Assembly: GCF_014196115.1 (NCBI RefSeq)
Contig: NZ_JACIDB010000001.1
Location: 868,001 to 932,000 of the forward strand
DNA: 64,000 nucleotides
Direction of reading: 5' to 3'
DNA from: Sphingomonas aquatilis
GTDB lineage: Bacteria; Pseudomonadota; Alphaproteobacteria; Sphingomonadales; Sphingomonadaceae
The position numbers were made by a program, and so were the translations under genes. Shown piece by piece: positions 1 to 6,870 of this stretch. The notes beneath the pieces were generated by a model. The model did no database searches. It was not told the DNA's origin and saw only the letters and a program-made list of their open reading frames with translations. Each line of letters opens with the position of its first letter. The first letter of the stretch is position 1.

Positions 1-10
1 CATTCGGTTC

Positions 11-116
11 GTCACCCCGGACTCGTTCCGGGGTCCACCGGGCCGCGGGGCCACGGCTGGAGGCTTTGACCGACCCCCTCGCCGCGGAGTGGACCCCGGA
101 ACACGTCCGGGGTGAC
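11..116. repeat. 106-bp palindromic intergenic repeat, copy 1
   Basis: The outer arms form an inverted repeat: GTCACCCCGGACTCGTTCCG at the left and its near reverse complement ending in GGGGTGAC at the right, with a GC-rich centre. The same 106-bp unit occurs at 3982-4087 and 6735-6840 in the same orientation. It lies just after the GH92 stop codon, so it may act as an mRNA-end or spacer element of the operon. Nothing codes in bases 1-136 that I can support. Confidence 0.85.
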
Positions 117-136
117 GGAGTGGGTGGGGTGAGGGA

Positions 137-2533
137 TCACGCCATCTGCCGGCCGTTGGAGGGCGGGCGGTCGGCCTTGGCTTGGCCGAAGGTCTTTACG
201 GGCGTGCGGCTCATCGTGAAGACCAGGCGGCCACCCTTCATCAGGTCGGCGTGGGAAATCCAGTTCTTGGTCCAGGGGCGGCCGTTGAAGGTGATCGACC
301 GGACGTAGGGCGTGTCGGCGGTGTTGCCCGGCGCCTCGATCGTCAGGCTCTTGCCGCCGGGCAGCGCGATCTGCGCGCGTTCGAAGAGCGGAGAGCCGAA
401 AACATATACCGCCTCGACCGGATCGACCGGATAGAAGCCGAGCGACGACAGGACGAACCACGCGCTCATCTGGCCGCAATCGTCGTTGCCGATGATGCCG
501 TCGGGGTCGTTCTTGTACATCTCGGTGCACAGGCGGCGGACCATCGCCTGCGTTTTCCACGCCGCGCCGGTGTAGGCGTACATATAGGCGGCGTGCTGGT
601 CGGGTTCGTTGCCGTGCGCATACTGGCCGACGAGGCCGGCGATGTCGGGCGGCGCGTTGGCGGGCAAGGTCGAGGGCGCGGTGAAGAAGGCGTCGAGCTG
701 GCGTTCGAATTTCGCCTCGCCGCCCATATGCTCCATCAGGCCGTAGATGTCGTGCTGGTTGAGGAAGGTCGCCTGCCAGCCGTTCGCCTCGGTATAGTCG
801 CGCCACCAGGGCTTGGGCATGTGGCCCAGCTGGATGGGATCGTAGGGCGTCCACCAGCTGCCGTCGGCGAAGCGCGGTCGGGCGAAGCCGATCGAGCCGT
901 CGATGACGTTGCGCCAGTTGCGCGAGCGTTTGAGCAGGCGGTCGGCCTCCGCCGTCTTGCCGGCGGCGCGGGCGAGGTGCGACGACGCCCAGTCGTCATA
1001 CGCATATTCCTGCGTACGGCTGACGCTTTCGAACAGCTTGTCGGCGGGCACGTAGCCCATCGTGTCGTAGAGGTCGCGGCCCTTGCTGTTGTCGAGGTCG
1101 GGCGCCGAGAAGTCGAACGAGCGTTTGGCGATGCCGGGCCAGGCGGCGGCGTAATCGGCCTTGATGCCCTTCTTCTGCGCCTCGGCGAGGACGGAGACGG
1201 CGTGCCAGCCGATCATCGTGCCCGTCTCGACGCCCTGCAGCGGCCAGCACGGCGGGCCGTAGGGGCTCTGCTGCGTCTGGCGGATGAGGTCGGCGACGAG
1301 GCTTTGCGCCTTGTCGGGCGCAACGATGGTGAGCAGTGGATGGAGCGCGCGATACGTGTCCCACAGCGAGAAGGTGCTGTAGGCGGCATTGCCCTGCGGG
1401 AGGGTGTGCGGCTTGCGGTCGAGGCCGATGTAGCGGCCGTCGACGTCGGAGAAGAGCGTCGGCGCGAGCAGGGCGTGGTAGAGCGCGCTGGTGAAGATCG
1501 TGCGTTGATCCTCGGTGCCGCCTTCGACGCCGATCGCGCCAAGTTCGCGGGTCCAGCGGCCTTGCGCCGCGCGGCGGACGGCGTCGAAGTCCCAGCTGTT
1601 GCCCTCGGCGGCGAGGTTGGCGCGGGCGCCAGCGACGTCGACGCCGGAGATGCCGCAGCGGATGACGAGCGGGGCGCTGCCGGCGTCGTCGTAATGGAGG
1701 ACGGCCTTGACGCGGTTGCCCTTCACGCCAGCCGCGCCCTTGGGCTGTTCGGCATCGGCGTCGCCGTAGAAGGTGACGCGGTCGGGTTTGCGCGACAGCT
1801 GCATCGCGAAGTGGATGTGGCGGCCCTTGGCCCAGCGGTTGACGGTGCGGCTGCCGGTGAGCGTACCGGCGGCGTCCATGTCGAGGCTGGCGTCGGTGAC
1901 GAGCGGGGGATGATCGCTCTTGTCGAGGATCAGGTGCGACAGGTCGATCAGCACGTGTGCGGGGCCGGCGGGGAAGGTGTAGCGGTGGTAGCCGGTCCGC
2001 TCCGTCACGGTGAGCTCGGCGCGGACGCCGCTTTCGAGCGCGACGCGGTAATAGCCGGGTTCGGCATGTTCGGCGGTGAAGCGCTGGCGATAGCCGGCGT
2101 CGGGGTTGTCGAGCGGGCCGGGGAGGAGCTTCACCGGGCCGCGTGTCGGCACGACCAGCACGTCGAGCATGTCGCCGATGCCGGTGCCGGACAGATGCGT
2201 GTGGCTGAAGCCCATGATCGACGTGTCGGTGCGGTGATAGCCCGAACACGCGTCCCAGCGCTCGACATCGGTGTCGGGGGAGAGCTGCACCATGCCGAAC
2301 GGGACGGTCGCGCCGGGATAAGTGTGGCCGTGGCCGCCGGTGCCGATGAAGAGATTGGCGCGGGTGGGCGCGGCGGTCGCGGCGAAGGCGGGGAGGGGTA
2401 ACGTTGCCGCGGCGGCCGAGGCAAGCAAGGCGCGGCGGGTTACACCCTCACCCTTCCGCGGCTGCGCCGCTCCCTCCCTCTCCCGGTGGGAGAGGGAAAA
2501 GACGCCGAAGGCGGCGAAGGGTGAGGGTGGCAT
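137..2533 (-). CDS. GH92 alpha-mannosidase, exported
   Basis: A calcium-dependent exo-alpha-mannosidase of family GH92, which trims alpha-1,2/1,3-mannose from N-glycans. The mature part (about residues 50-798) begins with the family opening FIGTGGHGHTYPG. It carries the conserved GH92 blocks HGNEPDQHAAYMY and GNDDCGQMSAW (about residues 650-690). The start ATG overlaps the GH125 stop (TGATG), so the two are translationally coupled. The N-terminus is odd. About 28 residues translated from a palindromic repeat (2445-2527) come before the Tat-like signal TRRALLASAAAATLPLPAFA, and no start codon lies between the repeat and the signal. It is the last gene of the leftward glycosidase operon. Family assignment is firm; linkage specificity is inferred. 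Confidence 0.93.
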   Translation of the reverse strand: MPPSPFAAFGVFSLSHREREGAAQPRKGEGVTRRALLASAAAATLPLPAFAATAAPTRANLFIGTGGHGHTYPGATVPFGMVQLSPDTDVERWDACSGYHRTDTSIMGFSHTHLSGTGIGDMLDVLVVPTRGPVKLLPGPLDNPDAGYRQRFTAEHAEPGYYRVALESGVRAELTVTERTGYHRYTFPAGPAHVLIDLSHLILDKSDHPPLVTDASLDMDAAGTLTGSRTVNRWAKGRHIHFAMQLSRKPDRVTFYGDADAEQPKGAAGVKGNRVKAVLHYDDAGSAPLVIRCGISGVDVAGARANLAAEGNSWDFDAVRRAAQGRWTRELGAIGVEGGTEDQRTIFTSALYHALLAPTLFSDVDGRYIGLDRKPHTLPQGNAAYSTFSLWDTYRALHPLLTIVAPDKAQSLVADLIRQTQQSPYGPPCWPLQGVETGTMIGWHAVSVLAEAQKKGIKADYAAAWPGIAKRSFDFSAPDLDNSKGRDLYDTMGYVPADKLFESVSRTQEYAYDDWASSHLARAAGKTAEADRLLKRSRNWRNVIDGSIGFARPRFADGSWWTPYDPIQLGHMPKPWWRDYTEANGWQATFLNQHDIYGLMEHMGGEAKFERQLDAFFTAPSTLPANAPPDIAGLVGQYAHGNEPDQHAAYMYAYTGAAWKTQAMVRRLCTEMYKNDPDGIIGNDDCGQMSAWFVLSSLGFYPVDPVEAVYVFGSPLFERAQIALPGGKSLTIEAPGNTADTPYVRSITFNGRPWTKNWISHADLMKGGRLVFTMSRTPVKTFGQAKADRPPSNGRQMA
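2445..2527. repeat. Palindromic repeat translated in the GH92 N-terminus
   Basis: The element begins CCCTCACCCTTCC, has a CCCTCTCCC-ggt-GGGAGAGGG hairpin in the centre and ends GAAGGGTGAGGG. Its left half matches the repeat in the rpoB-rpoC spacer (47138-47194). Here it lies wholly inside the GH92 reading frame and stays open. Confidence 0.8.
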
Positions 2534-4116
2534 CAGAAGGTCTCCTTGAGGATCGCGGGCTTCGTCTTCGCCAGATGGAGGATCAGCTCCGCAAACAGGC
2601 CGTTGGCCCAGGCGAACCAGCTCCGCGTGAACTTGGCGGGATCGTTCCGGTCGAAGCTTTCGTGGATGAAGCCGGTGCCGCCGTCGGTGTCGCGCAGCGT
2701 CTTCAGGCAGGCGCGGATCGTGGCGTCGTCGGTGGATGTCAGCGCGCGGATGGTGAGCGACATCGGCCAGATCTGGCCTTCGCCGACATGCGGGCCGCCG
2801 ATGCCTTCGCCCGCCGTGCCTTTGAAGAACCAGGGATTGGTGTCGCTCCAGCAGGCGTCGCGGGTGCGCTGCCACAGCGGATCGGCGGGATCGACGCAGC
2901 CGAGATAGGCGAGGCCCGACAGCGAGGGCACGTTGGCGTCGTCCATGAACAGCGCGTTGCCGAAGCCGTCGACCTCATAGGCCCAGACCTCGCGCCCGTC
3001 GCGCAGGCGCATCGTCCCGAAGCGGCCTAGCGCGCTTTCGATTTCGAGCGCCAATTGCGTCGCATCGCGGACGATGCCGCCGTCATTGCCGGTTTCCTGC
3101 GCGACCGTGGCGAGTTCGCGCAGTGCGGTCATCGCGAACAGGTTGCTGGGGATCAGCATCGGATAGGTGCAGGAATCGTCCGACGGGCGGAAGCCCGAAT
3201 GGATCAGGCCGTTGGGCCTGGTGGGGTTGCCATAGCCCCACAGGAGCGTCTCGGTCGGCTGGGGGGCGGAGCGGCGGAAGCTATAGGGGCCGTGGCCGTC
3301 CATCCGCTGCTGTTCGCGGAAGGTCGCGATGCTGCGCTTCGCGGCGGCGGCCCAAGTCGCGTCGAACGGCGTCTTGTCGCCGGTGGCGCGCCAATATTGA
3401 TGGGCGAGGCGCATCGGGTAGCAGAGCGAATCCACCTCCCATTTCCGCTCCGCGACGCCCGGCTTCATAACGGTGTCGTCGTGCAGCGACCATTCGAGGT
3501 TCGATTTCGCCGTCGGGTCTTCCATGAACGCGTTGGCGTAGCTGTCGATCAGGATGCAGCGCGCCTGACGGGCGATGAGGCCCGTGAACAGGCGGCGCAA
3601 TTCGGGCGCGGTTTTGACGAGGTGGAGATAGGGTTTGAGCTGCGCCGAACTGTCGCGCAGCCACAGGCAGGGAATGTCGCCGGTGATGACGAAGGCGTCG
3701 GGCTTGCCGTCGATGGTGCTCATGCGGACGGTGGTGTCGAGCGTGTTCGGGTAGCAGTTGCCGAACATCCAGCGCAGTTTCGGGTCGCCGATCTGTTTTG
3801 CGACGCGGGTGAGATCGCGCTCGACCGCGGGGCTGGTGAAGCGGCGATCGGCGGGGGCGGGGCGCTTGCTGGGGAAGGCGGGTGCGGCGAAGGCGGGGGT
3901 GGCTATCCCCACGCTTGCCAGCGCGCCGGCGGTGAGCAGGCTTCGGCGGTTGAGGCTCGGGACGTACGCCCCAATTCCACCGTCACCCCGGACTTGGTCC
4001 GGGGTCCACTTCGCGGCTGGGGGGGAGGCAAGAAGCTCTGGCCCGCCCCTTGCGGATGGGTGGACCCCGGAACAAGTCCGGGGTGACGGGGTGGGGGGGG
4101 AGAGGTCGCGGCTCAT
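2533..4116 (-). CDS. GH125 exo-alpha-1,6-mannosidase, exported
   Basis: A 527-residue inverting exo-alpha-1,6-mannosidase (family GH125, formerly DUF1237), which removes alpha-1,6-linked mannose from N-glycan cores. Diagnostic stretches are GDIPCLWLRDSSAQ near residue 150 and the tryptophan- and histidine-rich segments through the catalytic barrel. The start ATG overlaps the GH3 stop (ATGA); the stop overlaps the GH92 start (TGATG). A twin-arginine signal (LNRRSLLTAGALASVG) begins near residue 55. The roughly 50 residues before it are largely translated from repeat copy 2 (3982-4087), and there is no alternative ATG, GTG or TTG between the repeat and the signal that I could find. In the X. 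campestris nix cluster the equivalent enzyme acts after GH92 and GH3. Family is secure. Confidence 0.93.
   Translation of the reverse strand: MSRDLSPPTPSPRTCSGVHPSARGGPELLASPPAAKWTPDQVRGDGGIGAYVPSLNRRSLLTAGALASVGIATPAFAAPAFPSKRPAPADRRFTSPAVERDLTRVAKQIGDPKLRWMFGNCYPNTLDTTVRMSTIDGKPDAFVITGDIPCLWLRDSSAQLKPYLHLVKTAPELRRLFTGLIARQARCILIDSYANAFMEDPTAKSNLEWSLHDDTVMKPGVAERKWEVDSLCYPMRLAHQYWRATGDKTPFDATWAAAAKRSIATFREQQRMDGHGPYSFRRSAPQPTETLLWGYGNPTRPNGLIHSGFRPSDDSCTYPMLIPSNLFAMTALRELATVAQETGNDGGIVRDATQLALEIESALGRFGTMRLRDGREVWAYEVDGFGNALFMDDANVPSLSGLAYLGCVDPADPLWQRTRDACWSDTNPWFFKGTAGEGIGGPHVGEGQIWPMSLTIRALTSTDDATIRACLKTLRDTDGGTGFIHESFDRNDPAKFTRSWFAWANGLFAELILHLAKTKPAILKETF
3982..4087. repeat. 106-bp palindromic repeat, copy 2, inside GH125 N-terminus
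   Basis: Same length and orientation as the copies at 11-116 and 6735-6840, with arms GTCACCCCGGACTTGGTCCG and AACAAGTCCGGGGTGAC. It lies wholly within the coding start of GH125 and is read without a stop. In the GH125 frame it encodes the peptide SPRTCSGVHP at one end and TPDQVRGDG at the other. Confidence 0.85.
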
Positions 4117-6656
4117 TTCGGCAGGTCCGTGTCGGTGCCGGTCACGGCGAAGTCGAACCACTGGCCCGCTCCATCGCCGGGCTGGCCGCCGCCGACGTAG
4201 AGGCGGTAGGCACCCGGCGCGACGTGGCGGCGGCCGTCGTGGTCGACGATGCTCATGTCGCGGGGGGTGAGGGTGAAGGCGACGGCCATGCCCTTGCCGC
4301 GCTTCAGGTTCACGCGGCGGTAGCCGACGAGCTGGCGTTGCAGCACCGCCTCCGTGCTGCCGAGCGGGCGGGTGGGGGCGGGGGGGACGAGATAGGCCTG
4401 GACGACCTCGTCGCCATCGCGCGGGCCGGTGTTGGTGACGGTGGTCTCGACTTTGAGCGGCTGGCCGGCGGCGATGCTGGCAGCGCCGCGGGGGGCGGCA
4501 TAGCCGAAACGCGTGTAGCTGAGGCCGTGGCCGAAGCCCCACAGGGGCGTTCCGGTGAAGTAGCGGTAGGTCCGCTCCTTCATCGCATAGTCGATGAAGG
4601 CGGGCAGGTCGGTGGTGGCGCGGTAGAAGGTGACGGGCAGGCGGCCGCCGGGGTTGGTGATGCCCGACAGCACGTCGGCAAGCGCGGTGCCGCCGGCCTC
4701 GCCCGGATACCAATTGGCGAGGATCGCGTCGGCGGATGTGGGATCGACGCTGACCGCGCTGCCGCTGCTGAGGACGAGGACGATCGGCTTGCCGGTCGCC
4801 TTCAGTGCGGCGAGCAGGCGTTGCTGGGGCAGGGGCAGCGCGATGTCGGTACGGTCGCCGCCGACGAAGCCGGGGACGGACACGGACAATGCCTCGCCTT
4901 CCAGATCGGGCGACAGGCCGGCGACGACGATTGCGAGGTCGGCGTCGCGCACCGCCGCCACCGCCTGGTCGAGCAGCGGTTGGGCGGGCGGCATCCAAAG
5001 CAGGCGGAAGCTTTCGTCGTCCGACACATGGTCCAGCGTGATCGCGATCGGTTGCGGCGTGCCGTCGCTGTCCACCGTCATCTCGACACGGCCCTTGGGC
5101 AGCGGGCCGTCGTGCAGCACTTTGCCGCCCAGCGTGACGCGGGCACTGTCGTGCGTGGTGCAGTCCTTCCAGCATTGCGACTGGTCGATGATCAGGCGGT
5201 ACTGGCCGGGGCCGGGGGGCACGAACTCGCCGGTCCAGCTCGCCTTGAACGGACCGACGGGCAGGCCCGGCGCGACGGGCGCGCGGTTGAAGTCGAGGTC
5301 GATGCGGCGGTCCTGCCGGGTGACCGACGCGGTACCGCTATAATCGGCGCGCAGGCCGGGCTTGCCGCCCGCGCGCAAGGCGGTTTCGGGGACGACGACC
5401 GCCGCGCCGTCGGCGAGCGCGGAGCCTTGCGCATAGCTGACGTTGGCGGCGCCGAAGCGCGCGCGGATGCCGTCGAGCGGGGTGACCGGACGGATCGCGG
5501 TGCCGTGGTAATTGCCCTGAAGCACGCCGAGGTCGTCGGCGTCGGCGCCGATAACCGCGATCTTCGCGCCGGCCTTCAGCGGCAGGCGGTCGGCGTTGTT
5601 CTGGAGCAGCACGATCGATTTGCGTGCCGCGTCGAGCGCGATCGCCTGATGGGCGGGCGTGCCGACCTGATCAGAGCGGATGCGGCTGTACGGGCTGGTG
5701 CCGCCGAACGCGATGCCCAGCGCCTGGCGCGCGCGGAAGGCGCGGGTAAGTGCGGTGTCGACCTCTGCCTGGGTGATCAGGCCCTGCTTCAACGCCTGGG
5801 GCAACGCGGCATAGGCGCTGCCGCAATTGACGTCGGTGCCGCCGCGTACCGCCGCCGCCGCGCCACCGGCGGTGTCGAGCCGATAATGGTGATAGCTGCT
5901 GATGTTGCCGACCGCGTCGCAGTCCGACACCGTAAAGCCGGTAAAGCCCCAGTCGCGGCGCAGACGCTCGTTTATCAGCGGCGACGAGGCGCAGGCGGGG
6001 ACGCCGTGGATGCTGTTATAGGCACACATCAGCGACATCGCCCGGCCTTCGGTGATCGTGCGGCGGAAAGCGGGGAAATAGGTCGCTTCGAGATCGCGTG
6101 GGGACGGATCGACGTCGAAGCTGTCGCGACCGGCTTCGGGACCGCTGTGGACGGCGAAGTGCTTCGGCGTGGCGACGACGCGCGGGTGGGCGGGGTCCGG
6201 CCCTTGCAGGCCCTGCACGAAGGCGACGCCCAATGTGCCGGTGAGATACGGGTCCTCGCCGTACGTCTCCTGTCCACGGCCCCAGCGCGGATCGCGGAAG
6301 ATGTTGATGTTGGGCGACCAGATGGTGAGGCCTTGGTAGATGCGGCGGTTGGCGGTGACGGGCTGCGCATTGAACTTGGCGCGCGCCTCGGTCGAGACGA
6401 CGGTGCCGACCTTATCCAGCAGATCGGTGTCCCAGGTGGCGGCGAGGCCGATTGCCTGCGGGAAGACGGTTGCCTGGCCGTCGCGGGCGAGGCCGTGGAG
6501 GCCTTCGTTCCACCAGTCATAGGCGGGCAGGCCGATCGCGGGATCGGCGGGCGCGGTGCTTTGCAGCTGCGCGGCCTTCTGTTCGGGCGTCATCGTGGCG
6601 ATGGCGGCAGAGATGGGGTCGGCCGCTTGCGCGAGCAGCAGGAGGGCGGGGATCAT
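4113..6656 (-). CDS. GH3 glycosidase with PA14 insert; probable N-glycan beta-xylosidase
   Basis: An 847-residue GH3 enzyme. It has the N-terminal TIM-barrel domain with the family's SDCDAV nucleophile block (Asp about 245), the second alpha/beta sandwich domain, a PA14-like carbohydrate-binding insert (about residues 420-530, with a WKDC segment) and a C-terminal fibronectin-III-like domain. A short hydrophobic leader (MIPALLLLAQA) suggests export. GH3 alone would be called beta-glucosidase or beta-xylosidase. Its place between a GH2 beta-mannosidase and a GH125 matches the order of the Xanthomonas nix cluster, where the GH3 member (NixI) removes beta-1,2-xylose from plant N-glycans, so that activity is my preferred inference. 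The stop overlaps the GH125 start by four bases. Confidence 0.9.
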   Translation of the reverse strand: MIPALLLLAQAADPISAAIATMTPEQKAAQLQSTAPADPAIGLPAYDWWNEGLHGLARDGQATVFPQAIGLAATWDTDLLDKVGTVVSTEARAKFNAQPVTANRRIYQGLTIWSPNINIFRDPRWGRGQETYGEDPYLTGTLGVAFVQGLQGPDPAHPRVVATPKHFAVHSGPEAGRDSFDVDPSPRDLEATYFPAFRRTITEGRAMSLMCAYNSIHGVPACASSPLINERLRRDWGFTGFTVSDCDAVGNISSYHHYRLDTAGGAAAAVRGGTDVNCGSAYAALPQALKQGLITQAEVDTALTRAFRARQALGIAFGGTSPYSRIRSDQVGTPAHQAIALDAARKSIVLLQNNADRLPLKAGAKIAVIGADADDLGVLQGNYHGTAIRPVTPLDGIRARFGAANVSYAQGSALADGAAVVVPETALRAGGKPGLRADYSGTASVTRQDRRIDLDFNRAPVAPGLPVGPFKASWTGEFVPPGPGQYRLIIDQSQCWKDCTTHDSARVTLGGKVLHDGPLPKGRVEMTVDSDGTPQPIAITLDHVSDDESFRLLWMPPAQPLLDQAVAAVRDADLAIVVAGLSPDLEGEALSVSVPGFVGGDRTDIALPLPQQRLLAALKATGKPIVLVLSSGSAVSVDPTSADAILANWYPGEAGGTALADVLSGITNPGGRLPVTFYRATTDLPAFIDYAMKERTYRYFTGTPLWGFGHGLSYTRFGYAAPRGAASIAAGQPLKVETTVTNTGPRDGDEVVQAYLVPPAPTRPLGSTEAVLQRQLVGYRRVNLKRGKGMAVAFTLTPRDMSIVDHDGRRHVAPGAYRLYVGGGQPGDGAGQWFDFAVTGTDTDLPK

Positions 6657-6734
6657 TCAGGCGCTCCGGTGATGGTTCGCGGGAAGACGCGAAGACGCGA
6701 AGAGGGTGTGCGGTTGGGGTGCCCCGCATGCTTC

Positions 6735-6840
6735 GTCACCCCGGACTTGTTCCGGGGTCCAGCGGGCCGCGGGGGCAGCATTCGAGCCTCTTGCCACGCC
6801 CCTCGCCGCGGAGTGGACCCCGGAACAAGTCCGGGGTGAC
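6735..6840. repeat. 106-bp palindromic repeat, copy 3
   Basis: It fills half of the 214-bp gap between the GH2 beta-mannosidase and GH3 genes, in the same orientation as the copies at 11-116 and 3982-4087. This gap is the only long break in the five-enzyme operon. The hairpin could slow 3' decay of the upstream GH20-GH2 mRNA or uncouple the two halves. Confidence 0.85.
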
Positions 6841-6870
6841 GGGGGGAGTGGGGGGGCATTGTGGCCGCCA

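Noticed and set aside
2..136. Peptides from the repeat, such as RTCSGVHP or TPEQVRGD, as parts of a gene at the left edge
   Set aside because: They come from the translated 106-bp palindrome and recur with it. There is no independent evidence of a gene.
4050..6839. Open frame of 929 codons opposite GH3, and similar ones opposite GH92 (182-2401) and the propeller cyclase (27759-30452)
   Set aside because: These are antisense shadows of well-supported genes; the sequences are repetitive Ala/Gly/Arg with no fold-like pattern.
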